A stretch of 64,000 bases of DNA from NCBI GenBank assembly GCA_900320565.1, contig ONSR01000014.1, positions 1 through 64,000 on the forward strand. Reading direction: 5' to 3'. Shown piece by piece: positions 6,790-15,941 of this stretch. Origin of the DNA: an uncultured Prevotellaceae bacterium (GTDB lineage: Bacteria; Bacteroidota; Bacteroidia; Bacteroidales; Bacteroidaceae). Made by a program: the position numbers and the translations under genes. The number at the start of each line of letters is the position of its first letter. Position 1 is the stretch's first letter. The notes under the pieces were generated by a model, which saw only the letters and a list, made by a program, of their open reading frames with translations, was not told where the DNA came from and searched no databases.

Positions 6790-9700
6790 ATGAAGACACA
6801 TTTCTTTGTAAAGCATTGGGTAGCGGCTTTTGCCATCGCCGTACTGACAATAGTCATCGGTGTGGTAAGCCTGCAGACGCTTTCCGTCGAGCAGTATCCC
6901 GACATCGCTCCACCTATGGTTACCATCAGTGCCACGTAAAGTGGCGCGGACGCTCATGCCGTGATGGAGTCCGTCATCATGCCTCTTGAGGAGGTCGTGA
7001 ACGGCGTGGAGAACATGATCTATATGGACGCTACGGCTACCTCCAACGGCGAGGGCGAGATTGATATCTACTTCAAGCAAGGCACCGATGCCGACCAAGC
7101 TACGGTGAACGTGCAGAACCGCGTAAGCCAGGCTTCGGGCGTACTTCCCGAGGATGTCATCAGAAACGGCGTCACCGTGCAGAAGAACGTCAACGCCACG
7201 CTGATGATTATGAGCCTGGAGAGCACCGACGGACAGTTCGACCAGTCCTTCATCTCCAATTACCTCGACATCAACGTCATGCCCGCCATCAGCCGTATTG
7301 CCGGTGTAGGCCGCACGATGGTGATGGGCGAGCAGTATGGTGTGCGCATCTGGCTGAAGCCCGACCTGATGGGCCTCTACGGCGTAACACCCGACGAGAT
7401 AGTCGCTGCCATCAACGAGCAGAACCTCGTTGTCCCCGTCGGTCGTCTGGAGAGTGCCACCGACAAGATAGACATCGAGTTCAACGGCCTGCTCGACGAC
7501 ATGAAGCAGTTCGAGAACATCATCATACGCGCTTCCGAGAAAGGCGAAATACTTCGTCTGCGCGACTTAGCAGAGGTGGAACTGGGTGCCCGAGCCTACG
7601 ACTTCCGCACAAACATCAGCGGCAAGCCCGGCGTGATGTTCTACGTGAAGCAAGCACCTGGAGCCAACGCCACAAAGGTGAACGCCGAGATAAATAAGGT
7701 ACTTGCCGAAGTGGAGAAGCGTCTGCCTGCAGGCTTGGAGTTCAAACTCCTTGAGACGAGCGACGACTTCCTCTACGCATCAATGTATAATGTGGTGGAG
7801 ACGCTCATCGTTGCCATCATCCTCGTGGTGCTGGTGGTTTATTTCTTCCTGCAAGACTTCCGAGCCACCCTCATTCCGTCCATCACGATTGTCGTCTCGC
7901 TGATAGGCACCTTTGCCATCGTCAAGATAGCAGGCTTCTCGCTAAACCTGCTGACGCTCTTTGCACTTGTGCTGGCCATCGGCACCGTGGTGGATAATGC
8001 CATCGTCGTGGTGGAGACGGTGATGACGAAACTGGAGGGCGGAGCCACAAACATGCGCCGAGCAGTTACCGATGCCCTGAGCGAAGTGACTGCGGCCTGT
8101 ATCTCTACCACACTCGTCTTCATGGCTGTGTTCATTCCCGTCACCTTCATGTCGGGCACCTCGGGCACTTTCTTCAAGCAGTTCGGCATCACGATGGCCT
8201 CTTCTGTCGGCATCTCTACAGTTCTGGCTCTGACGCTCTGCCCCGCTCTTTGCGTACTGCTGATGAAGCCCAACAACGGCTCTGAGCACAAGAAAGGCAT
8301 CGGGCACTATATGTATGTGGCCTACTCCACTTCCTACAACGCTCTGCTGGACAGATACATGAAGGGTATTAAGCGCTTCATCAAGAAAGCCTCCTACGCT
8401 TGGATTCTGCTAGGCGTCTTCTGTCTGTTGGCAGGCCTGCTGGTGATGCGTTCTAAGAGCGAGCTGGTGCCTCAGGAGGACCAAGGCTTCTTGCTTGTCA
8501 ACATCATGCTGGCTCCTGGCACTTACCTGGACGAAACGGAAGCTACGGTGCTGCGACTCGAGGACTACATCAAGTCGCTCGACGAGGTGGAGACGGTGGG
8601 AGCGCTGACGGGTTACTCCATGATGGAGGACGTCACCAGCACGAACTATGCCACGCTCATGGTACGCCTCAAGAATTGGAGCGAACGCGCCTTCTTCAGC
8701 ATCGCCGACGTTCAGGAGCAAATCACGGAATGGGCCACAATCAACCTGCCGCAAGCCGATGTCACAGCATTCCAGATGCCTCAGATTCCAGGCTACGGCA
8801 ACGGCTCCGACATCAGCTTCAGCCTGCAAGACCTTTCGCGAAGTGCCGACAAGCATGAGTTTGTAGCCATGGGTGAGAAGTTCGTGGAGAAGCTTGACCA
8901 AAGGCCCGAGACGGAGTTTGCCTCCTCGACCTACTCTACCGACTTCCCCAAGTACAGGCTCGATGTGGACGAGATTGCCTGCAAGCGCATGGGCATCTCT
9001 CCAAAGACAGTACTGCAGACCATCGGCACTTTCTTGGCAGGAGACTACATCGGCTCTTACGTACAATATAATAATGTATATCGCGTGATGGTGCAGGCTG
9101 GCAAGGAATATCGTATGTCCGAGGCAATGCTCAACAACATCTTCGTGCCTGTTGGCGACCACATGGTGCCTGTCACGCAGTTTGTTTCCATGAGGCTTGA
9201 TACCGGTTCCGCAATGGACCTCCACTTCAACCTCTTCCCCTCCTACCCCGTCAGCACGCTCCCTGCTCCCGGATACACCAGCGACGACGTGCGCAAGGCT
9301 GTCGATGAGGTGAAGAAAGAGGTGTTCCCCGAGACCTTCGGCTACGAGTATTCAGGTATGGCTCGCGAGGAAGCAGAGAATGCCGGCTCTAACGAGACCT
9401 TGCTCATCTATGGCATCTGCATGCTGCTCATCTACCTCATCATGGCCTGCCTCTACGACTCCCTGTTCATTCCGTGGGCTGTCATGCTTTCCATTCCCTT
9501 TGCCCTGTTCGGCGCTTACCTCTTCATCATTCCGATGGAGTCGATGGGTGTGGGAGCCAATGTCTATGTGCAGACGGGTATCATCATGATGATTGGCTTG
9601 GTGGCTAAGACTGCCATCCTGATAACCGAGTTCGCCGTACAGAAGCGAAAGGAAGGCATGAGCATCCTTGATGCCGCTATAGGAGCCTGTCAGGACCGCT

Positions 9701-9918
9701 TGCGTCCTATCCTGATGACGGTGCTCACCATGATTCTTGGCATGTTGCCTTTGGCCGTCGGCAGCGGAGCAGGAGCCGTAGGTAACCGTTCTTTGGCACT
9801 TGCCGTTATCGGCGGTATGACAATCGGCACCATTGCCCTCCTGTTTGTCACGCCTGCATTCTATATGGTGTTCCAGAAACTGCACGAGAAACTAACTCCC
9901 GAGAAAGATGACGAATAA
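6790..9918 (+). pseudogene. RND multidrug efflux pump (AcrB/HAE1 type) interrupted by an in-frame TAA
   Basis: The full reading frame starts at 6790 (MKTHFFVKHWVAAFAIAVLT), one base after the adaptor gene. It runs to 9918 as an AcrB-like transporter of 1,042 codons plus stop, with one internal TAA at 6937-6939. The break lies where AcrB reads ISASYPGADA; here it reads ISAT-stop-SGADA, so TAA most simply replaces a tyrosine codon (TAC/TAT). Downstream, all expected RND parts remain: porter domains, 12 membrane spans in two halves, and the segment LAIGTVVDNAIVVVE, where AcrB has the proton-relay pair Asp407-Asp408. Here the second Asp is Asn. Translation could restart at a GTG at 6961, but that product would lack the first membrane helix. 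It could be a pseudogene, a sequencing error, or readthrough. Confidence 0.8.
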
Positions 9919-11294
9919 AGCGAAGATATGTTTGATGGCTGGTGTGATACTGCTCTCCAGCTGTTCACTCTACCAGAAATACGAAGCAAACAACACGGTG
10001 CCGGCAGACATCATGGGCGATGTCGTACAGTCTGACGATACCATCAGCCTTGGAGCTTTAGGCTGGCGTCAGCTCTTTACAGACCCTCTCCTGCAACAGC
10101 TCATCGAGAAGACTCTGCAGAACAATACCGACGTGCAGCAAGCTCTCCTTACTGTTCAGCAGGCACAGAACGACCTGAAGTCGGCTCAGTTGGGCTGGCT
10201 GCCAATCCTTTCGTTCGACCCCTCGGGGAAACTGAGCCGCTTCAATGGCACAACAACTCGCTCATACGAATTGCCGATGACTTTTACTTGGCAGGCAGGC
10301 ATCTTCGGGCAAGTAACAACCAAGAAGCGTTTGGCAAAGGCGAAGCGTCAGCAGATGGACGATTACAGGCAAGCTGTTCAGACGGCTTTGGCCGCTAATG
10401 TTGCTAGCACCTACTATGAGTTGGTGATGCTCGACCGCGAGTTGCAGATCCTGCAGGAGACGCAAGTCGTTTGGGAAGAATCATTGGAAGCCATGCGTGT
10501 GCTCTTTGAGGCAGGATTGTACATGAGTCCTGCCGTCTATCAGATGGAAGCATCGCTGGCAAGCGTCAAGTCCGGCATCGTGGAGGTACAGGAGTCGATA
10601 CACATCACCGAAGCTGCCCTGTGCCTGTTGCTTTCCGAACCGCCACACGCGATTGCACGCTCGCCTCATGGCACGTTCGTCATGCCTGAGCAACTGCATG
10701 TAGGACTGCCGTTGCGACTGCTCTCAGCACGTCCCGATGTGCGTCAAGCAGCAAGCAATATGGAGATCGCCTACTACGAGAGCCAGCAAGCTCATCAGGC
10801 TTTCTATCCCGACATCACAATAAGTGGCAGCATTGGGTGGAGCACAGCCGAGGGTATGGTGAATCCCAGTCAGTTTCTGGCACAAGCAGTAGCCTCGATG
10901 GTACAACCTATCTTCACGCAAGGCAAACTGAGGGCACAATACAAGAACGCCAAGATCAATCAGGAGAAAGCCCGACTGCAATTCGTGCAGACGCTTCTGG
11001 GCGCAGGAAACGAAGTCTATCAGCAACTGCGCATCTGCCACAAGACAGAGCAAAAGGCAACTGCGCATCTGCCACAAGACAGAGCAAAAGGCAGAGTATC
11101 TCACATCCATCGTCAACTCCCTGCACGAAGCCTATCTCGGCACTTCGGAGCTGATGAAGAACGGCACAAACACCTATGTAGAGGTGCTCAAGGCACAAGA
11201 GGACTTGCTCACGGCACAAATCACGGAGGCACAGAATCACTACGAAGGCATTCAGGCTCTCATCAATCTCTATACAGCTCTGGGAGGCTTCTAA
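9908..11294 (+). pseudogene. TolC/OprM-type outer-membrane factor, frameshifted by a 34-bp duplication
   Basis: The gene overlaps the pump by 11 bp. It encodes an outer-membrane efflux lipoprotein (lipobox VILLSSC near residue 19) with the usual helical repeats (NTDVQQALLTVQQAQNDLKS and LLSARPDVRQAASNMEIAYY). After about residue 383 the frame is wrong: a perfect 34-bp tandem duplication at 11025-11092 shifts it. The actual product then runs to a stop at 11357-11359 as a non-homologous arginine-rich tail. Removing one copy restores ...KAEYLTSIVNSLHEAYLG... to LINLYTALGGF and the stop at 11292-11294, which is a normal OMF C-terminus. The lesion is simple and could revert by slippage. Confidence 0.85.
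11025..11092. repeat. 34-bp perfect tandem duplication inside the outer-membrane factor gene
   Basis: Two identical 34-bp copies, 11025-11058 and 11059-11092, each begin aactgcgcatctgccacaag. Since 34 is not a multiple of three, the second copy shifts the reading frame. Confidence 0.95.
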
Positions 11295-11303
11295 TAAAAA
11301 AGA

Positions 11304-11335
11304 GACGAGGACTCTCACAGCAGAAAGTCCTCGTC
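11304..11335 (-). terminator. Hairpin terminator shared by converging genes
   Basis: A perfect 10-bp stem (gacgaggact 11304-11313, agtcctcgtc 11326-11335) with a 12-nt loop lies between the efflux operon (plus) and the cohesin-like gene (minus). On the minus strand it is followed by tctttttta, so it mainly serves the minus-strand gene, but it sits suitably for both. Confidence 0.75.
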
Positions 11336-11363
11336 AATAATGTTATAGCTGCCAGATAGATGT

Positions 11364-11990
11364 CTATCTGTGCAGCTCTTTTTTGCCATTCTTGATGAAG
11401 ATGCCATTCTTTGCCTTGCTCACGCGCTGGCCGGCAAGGTTGTAAATCTTATCGTCCGAAGTCTGTTGGGCGTAGTCCGTTGTCGTTATGCCTGTCGGGT
11501 CGTCTGTTACCAGCACATTACCCGTCACGCCAACACTATAATAAGCCTCTGCCGCAGTATTGACGAGGAGCGACTGTCCGACAGTCTCAACAGTGCATAT
11601 ACCGGTAGTAGCATTGACATCCGCCTGAACACAGAAACTCAAAAGTGGACCCTCTCCTTCTGCAAACATATCTGCGTCAATAGAACTGATAAGCAGTTTC
11701 AGGTTACCGTTATCGAGAGCATTGGCAAGAATCTCATGCGAAGCAGTACGGTTGCGAATCTGTGTTACAACAGGCTCGCCGGCTTCGTCCACGACCAGAG
11801 AAAGGCCTTCGGGCAACTGAATTTCCGCCTCAAGACAAGTCAAATCGGTCGCAACATTCCTCATACAAAGTTGGATGTTTGCCGTCTGACCGGGCATAAT
11901 GGCAGCATCAGTGAAGTAGAAGGTATTGTCCTCTGCCTTAACAGTGCTCCAGACAAGCACGGAAATCAGGAGAATATAGATTCTTTTCAT
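11364..11990 (-). CDS. Secreted cohesin-like protein with a Bacteroidales C-terminal tail
   Basis: The 208-residue protein has a Sec signal (MKRIYILLISVLVWSTVKA). A beta-rich domain of about 120 residues follows (ADEFYFTDA-like start, MPGQTANIQLCMRNVATDLT, LSFCVQADVNATTGICTVET), resembling cohesin-type domains that bind dockerins or act in surface assemblies. The end reads IYNLAGQRVSKAKNGIFIKN, a tail common in Prevotella secreted proteins and related to sorting domains. No dockerin partner is visible in this window, so a cellulosome-like role is not implied. It has its own promoter at 12024-12031. Confidence 0.7.
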   Translation of the reverse strand: MKRIYILLISVLVWSTVKAEDNTFYFTDAAIMPGQTANIQLCMRNVATDLTCLEAEIQLPEGLSLVVDEAGEPVVTQIRNRTASHEILANALDNGNLKLLISSIDADMFAEGEGPLLSFCVQADVNATTGICTVETVGQSLLVNTAAEAYYSVGVTGNVLVTDDPTGITTTDYAQQTSDDKIYNLAGQRVSKAKNGIFIKNGKKELHR

Positions 11991-12023
11991 TCGTTTTATT
12001 CAATAGCATTACATATTGCCTTG

Positions 12024-12031
12024 CAAAGATA
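12024..12031 (-). promoter_or_regulatory. -7 element for the cohesin-like gene
   Basis: TATCTTTG on the minus strand, 34 bp upstream of the start codon. Confidence 0.55.
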
Positions 12032-12155
12032 TGCTTTTTTGTGAAAGCTTCAAAGAAAAGAGTCGAAAAGTTTTCCTAACGACCATAACTTTGACCTTTT
12101 CGGACAAGGAGAGCAACCACATCGACAAACCTGGCACGCCATATTTGCAAATTAG

Positions 12156-12305
12156 GCGTGCTTAGTTGAGTCATTAAACGTGTTTCGTTGGTGGATGAAA
12201 CGTGTTTCGTTGGGAGACTTCAAACGTGTTGTTAATTTTTAGCGGCCGCCAAAAGAATCCGTAGCGTTCGCCAAAAATATTCACGGCGGCCGCTACGAAC
12301 CGATT
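12156..12305. repeat. 22-bp periodic array B (two adjoining sub-arrays)
   Basis: The first sub-array has units with acgtgtttcg-type cores at 12156, 12178, 12200 and 12224 (spacings 22, 22, 24). The second has units starting at 12240 (tagcggccgccaaaaga), 12262 (tagcgttcgccaaaaat) and 12284, again every 22 bp. It contains an 11-bp inverted pair, tagcggccgcc/ggcggccgcta. The array fills most of the ~330-bp gap between rplT and the cohesin-like gene; no gene is seen there. Confidence 0.85.
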
Positions 12306-12317
12306 TTCATATATACG

Positions 12318-12355
12318 AAAGGAGAGAAACAACATTTTTGTCGTTCCTCTCCTTT
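12318..12355 (-). terminator. Terminator of the thrS-infC-rpmI-rplT operon
   Basis: A 9-bp stem (aaaggagag 12318-12326 with ctctccttt 12347-12355) lies 20 bp after the rplT stop. The loop contains further weak pairing. Confidence 0.6.
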
Positions 12356-12375
12356 GTTTGATTGTAAATCTCGAA

Positions 12376-12720
12376 TTACTTTACTTTGGCAACAACTGCC
12401 TTGAAAGCATCGGGGTAGTTGACTGCGAGGTCAGCGAGCACCTTGCGGTTGATTTCGATGCCGGCCTTGTGCAGCAGACCCATCAACTGGCTATAGCTGA
12501 GGCCCTCCATGCGGGCAGCGGCATTGATACGCTGAATCCAAAGAGCGCGGAAGTTGCGCTTCTTGGTACGACGGTCGCGGTAAGCATAGGTAAGGCCCTT
12601 CTCCCAAGTGTTCTTGGCAACGGTCCATACGTTCTTGCGGGCACCGAAGTAACCTCTGGTCAAACCCAGAATTTTCTTTCTCTTAGCTCTTGAAGCTACA
12701 TGATTTACTGATCTTGGCAT
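12376..12720 (-). CDS. rplT: 50S ribosomal protein L20
   Basis: The 114-residue protein is a complete L20. It begins [20 protein letters not shown] and continues with the conserved [40 protein letters not shown] and [16 protein letters not shown]20 binds 23S rRNA early in 50S assembly. It is last in the thrS-infC-rpmI-rplT run, about 105 bp after rpmI. A translational repressor role, as in E. coli, is possible, but I see no matching operator structure. Confidence 0.97.
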   Translation of the reverse strand: MPRSVNHVASRAKRKKILGLTRGYFGARKNVWTVAKNTWEKGLTYAYRDRRTKKRNFRALWIQRINAAARMEGLSYSQLMGLLHKAGIEINRKVLADLAVNYPDAFKAVVAKVK

Positions 12721-12826
12721 AATTTTGTTTCGTTTTGAATGTTAGCGCCGCTCGTGGCGGTCTTTAGGTGCTAAAGCATTCGGTTAATAACTAAAGTAAA
12801 TTGTTTTTCCTGAGTTTAACAGAGGT

Positions 12827-13024
12827 TTAGCGGAGGCAGAAGAGGTCGCGGACCTGCTTCATGTTCTCGGTCACAACGATAGCGCTGTGGTCGAGGTTGC
12901 GCTTTTGCTTCTTTGTCTTCTTTGTCAGGATGTGGCTGTGGTATGCGTGATGACGCTTTACCTTGCCGGTTCCGGTGAATGAGAATCTCTTCTTTGCGCC
13001 GGAGTTAGTCTTTACTTTTGGCAT
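12827..13024 (-). CDS. rpmI: 50S ribosomal protein L35
   Basis: The 65-residue basic protein [20 protein letters not shown]... with [20 protein letters not shown] is a standard L35. It lies between infC and rplT as in most bacteria. The upstream gap to infC (198 bp) is unusually long and is filled by AT-rich inverted and direct repeats. Confidence 0.97.
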   Translation of the reverse strand: MPKVKTNSGAKKRFSFTGTGKVKRHHAYHSHILTKKTKKQKRNLDHSAIVVTENMKQVRDLFCLR

Positions 13025-13034
13025 TTTTTTTAAT

Positions 13035-13217
13035 TTGTTAATTATTAATTATTAATTATAATGATGTGGCAACGCATATACCAGGGCGTTACGCACAATC
13101 CTTTTCTGTAATTCATAATTATTAATTCATAATTCATAATTATTTTCTTATTATACTTCTCTCAACCACTACTCAGCCGCTGCTTAATTATGAATTGAGA
13201 ATTATGAATTATGAATT
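13035..13217. repeat. AT-rich direct and inverted repeats between infC and rpmI
   Basis: Reiterations of aattattaattatta occur at about 13040-13065. Two ~33-bp arms built from aattcataatt units (13112-13144 and 13183-13217) are inverted relative to each other and could pair around a ~38-nt loop. This lies inside a ribosomal-protein operon and could affect the infC-rpmI transcript. No gene is seen in this gap. Confidence 0.75.
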
Positions 13218-13222
13218 GGTCT

Positions 13223-13882
13223 TTAGTCGTCGAAGTTCTCTCCTTCAACCTTGGGCCCTGTGTATTCCTTGCGGGCTTTCTGCTGAGGAGCTTTCTTCTC
13301 GCGAACAGGAGCCTCTACGGCTTCTTCCGCTTCCTGAGGCTTCTTGGCTCCGCTGGGCTGCTTCTTGGGGGCGAGGAACATAATCATTCGCTTACCCTCG
13401 AGCTGAGGCAAAGACTCAACCTTTCCGTATTCCTCAAGGTCTTGAGCGAAACGAAGCAGGAGCACTTCGCCCTGTTCCTTGAAGAGGATGCTGCGGCCCT
13501 TGAAGAAGACGTAGGCCTTCACCTTGTCGCCATCACTGAGGAAGCCTTGAGCATGCTTGAGCTTGAAGTTATAGTCGTGGTCGTCGGTCTGAGGTCCGAA
13601 ACGAATCTCCTTGACATCCACTTTCACTTGCTTTGCCTTGATTTCCTTCTGATGCTTCTTCTGCTGATAGATGAACTTGCTGTAGTCGATGAGTCGGCAT
13701 ACAGGAGGCTCTGCGTTTGGAGAAATCTCTACGAGGTCAACTCCTTTCTGCTCAGCAATCTGGAGCGCTGTGGAAATTGAGACGACGGAACTCGCGATAT
13801 CGTCGCCTACGATACGAACTTCGCGAACACCACGAATCTGCTCGTTGACGCGATACTGTTGTTTCAGGTTGGGTTTCTTCAT
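13223..13882 (-). CDS. infC: Translation initiation factor IF-3
   Basis: IF-3 keeps ribosomal subunits apart and proofreads start-codon choice. The 219-residue protein has the N-domain ([39 protein letters not shown]), the lysine-rich linker (about 85-105), and the C-domain ([30 protein letters not shown]). The C-terminus is extended by about 40 residues rich in K, P, E and A, as in many Bacteroidota. The gene starts with ATG instead of the AUU known from E. coli. It follows thrS by 25 bp and has an internal -7 element overlapping the thrS stop. Confidence 0.96.
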   Translation of the reverse strand: MKKPNLKQQYRVNEQIRGVREVRIVGDDIASSVVSISTALQIAEQKGVDLVEISPNAEPPVCRLIDYSKFIYQQKKHQKEIKAKQVKVDVKEIRFGPQTDDHDYNFKLKHAQGFLSDGDKVKAYVFFKGRSILFKEQGEVLLLRFAQDLEEYGKVESLPQLEGKRMIMFLAPKKQPSGAKKPQEAEEAVEAPVREKKAPQQKARKEYTGPKVEGENFDD

Positions 13883-13902
13883 TAATTTTATTTAAGCGGG
13901 TG

Positions 13903-13910
13903 CAAATTTA
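13903..13910 (-). promoter_or_regulatory. infC: Internal -7 element upstream of infC
   Basis: TAAATTTG on the minus strand overlaps the end of thrS, 21 bp upstream of infC. It would allow infC-rpmI-rplT to be expressed independently of thrS. Confidence 0.5.
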
Positions 13911-15860
13911 GCACTTTTCTGTCATTTTCCTAACTTCTTCGACAATTTCCTTTGCAAAATCTTCATATTTCATCGTTCCCTGCTCTCCTCCACCACGTTG
14001 ACGGAAGCTTACAGTGCCCTCTTCCTGCTCTTTTTCACCTACGATGAGCATGTAAGGGATGTGCTTGAGCTCGGTGTCGCGAATCTTGCGGCCAATCTTC
14101 TCGCTGCGGTCGTCGATGAAGGAACGCACGTCCTGCGTATCGAAGTAAGCCTTGAGCTTCTCGGCATACTCCTGATACTTTTCGCTGACGGGAAGGATTG
14201 CCACCTGATCGGGCGTGAGCCAGAGGGGGAAGTGACCTGCTGTATGCTCGATGAGGACTGCCACGAAACGTTCCATCGAACCGAAAGGAGCACGGTGAAT
14301 CATGACGGGACGATGCTTCTGACCATCTTCGCCAACATATTCCAACTGAAAGCGCTGAGGCAACTGATAGTCCACCTGAATGGTGCCAAGCTGCCAACGG
14401 CGACCGATGGCATCCTTCACCATGAAGTCGAGCTTCGGACCATAGAAGGCTGCCTCGCCAAGTTCCTGACGAGCCTTCATGCCCTTCTCGGCACAAGCAT
14501 CGATAATGGCCTGCTCTGCATTTGCCCAGTCTTCATCAGAGCCGATGTACTTCTCCTTGTCGTTAGGGTCACGGAGAGATATCTGAACCTCAACGTTCTC
14601 TTCGCTGAAGTTGAAGGTTGCGAAGACGCGCTGGATGATGTCCATCACGTTGATGAACTCCCTCTTCACTTGGTCGGGACGGCAGAAGATATGTGCATCG
14701 TCTTGAGTGAAGCAACGAACACGAGTCAAACCGTGCAGCTCGCCACTCTGCTCATAACGATATACGGTACCGAACTCTGCGCAACGGAAAGGCAGCTCCT
14801 TGTAGGAACGAGGACGGTTGGCGAATATCTCGCAGTGGTGGGGGCAGTTCATGGGCTTCAGCAAGTATTCTTCGCCCTCTTCAGGAGTCTGAATGGGCTG
14901 GAAGCTGTCCTTGCCGTAGTGGTCCCAGTGACCTGATGTCTGATAGAGGTTCTTGCCGCCGATGTTGGGAGTAATCACCTCCTGATAGCCGTACTGCTTC
15001 TGAATCTTGCGGAGCATTTCCTGAAGACGGAGACGGAGGTCAGTGCCTTTGGGAAGCCAGATGGGAAGACCTTTGCCCACGCGCTCGCTGAACATGAAGA
15101 GTTCCATCTCCTTGCCAATCTTGCGGTGGTCGCGCTTCTTGGCCTCCTCGAGCATAACGAGGTACTCGTCGAGCATCTTCTTCTTGGGATAGGAGATACC
15201 GTAGAGTCGCTGCATCTGGTCTTTCGTAGCGTCACCACGCCAGAAAGCACCTGCGATGCTCATCAGCTTGACGGCCTTGATGATGCCTGTGCTGACGATA
15301 TGGGGACCTTTACAGAGGTCGGTGAAGTTGCCTTGAGTGTAGGTTGTGATGCTGCCGTCTTCAAGGTCCTGGTCGATGTGCTCGCACTTGTAGGTCTGAC
15401 CTGCAGCACCGAACAAAGCGAGGCTATCAGCCTTGCTAATCTCCTTTCGTACAACAGGCTCATCCTTGCGGGCAAGCTCGAGCATCTTATCCTCAATCTC
15501 CTTGAAGTCGCCCTCGCCGATTTGCTTTCCATCAGGAAGCAGCACATCGTAGAAGAAGCCGTTCTCGATAGCAGGACCGAAACCGAACTGAATGCCGGGA
15601 TAGAGTTCCTGCAGAGCCTCAGCAAGCAAGTGAGCACTTGTGTGCCAGAAGGCGTGCTTACCCTCTTCGTCCTCGAACTTATAGAGCTTGATGCTTGCAT
15701 CAGCATTAATGGGGCGATTCAGTTCTGTCGTCTCACCGTTCACGCCACAGGCAACAACGTCCTGAGCCAAACGGGGTGAAATACTCTGTGCTATCTCAAA
15801 ACCAGTGACGCCATTCTCATACTCACGAACAGAGCCATCGGGGAAGGTTATTTTTACCAT
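13908..15860 (-). CDS. thrS: Threonyl-tRNA synthetase
   Basis: A class II synthetase of 650 residues charges tRNA-Thr. Order: TGS domain (1-60, [20 protein letters not shown]), the editing domain with zinc-type [20 protein letters not shown] and a KCEHID-like segment, and the catalytic core with motif 2 ([20 protein letters not shown]), the DDAHIFC segment and motif 3 ([20 protein letters not shown]). The anticodon-binding domain is at the end. It is the first gene of the thrS-infC-rpmI-rplT operon and has a clear promoter at 15890. No lesion is seen. Confidence 0.97.
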   Translation of the reverse strand: MVKITFPDGSVREYENGVTGFEIAQSISPRLAQDVVACGVNGETTELNRPINADASIKLYKFEDEEGKHAFWHTSAHLLAEALQELYPGIQFGFGPAIENGFFYDVLLPDGKQIGEGDFKEIEDKMLELARKDEPVVRKEISKADSLALFGAAGQTYKCEHIDQDLEDGSITTYTQGNFTDLCKGPHIVSTGIIKAVKLMSIAGAFWRGDATKDQMQRLYGISYPKKKMLDEYLVMLEEAKKRDHRKIGKEMELFMFSERVGKGLPIWLPKGTDLRLRLQEMLRKIQKQYGYQEVITPNIGGKNLYQTSGHWDHYGKDSFQPIQTPEEGEEYLLKPMNCPHHCEIFANRPRSYKELPFRCAEFGTVYRYEQSGELHGLTRVRCFTQDDAHIFCRPDQVKREFINVMDIIQRVFATFNFSEENVEVQISLRDPNDKEKYIGSDEDWANAEQAIIDACAEKGMKARQELGEAAFYGPKLDFMVKDAIGRRWQLGTIQVDYQLPQRFQLEYVGEDGQKHRPVMIHRAPFGSMERFVAVLIEHTAGHFPLWLTPDQVAILPVSEKYQEYAEKLKAYFDTQDVRSFIDDRSEKIGRKIRDTELKHIPYMLIVGEKEQEEGTVSFRQRGGGEQGTMKYEDFAKEIVEEVRKMTEKC

Positions 15861-15889
15861 CTTGTACTTTATTAACTAATTTCGGGGTG

Positions 15890-15920
15890 CAAAGATAGTG
15901 CTTTTCATCAAAATACAAAA
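15890..15920 (-). promoter_or_regulatory. thrS: thrS operon promoter
   Basis: TATCTTTG on the minus strand (plus 15890-15897), with TTTTG about 18 nt further upstream, 30 bp before the thrS start. Confidence 0.6.
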
Positions 15921-15941
15921 GCTTTCTTAAGAAAGAATTGC

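Noticed and set aside
6937..6939. TAA recoding to tyrosine as a genetic-code change
   Set aside because: TAA is used as an ordinary stop elsewhere in the window (for example rpmH and efp), so mutation, sequencing error or local readthrough is simpler.
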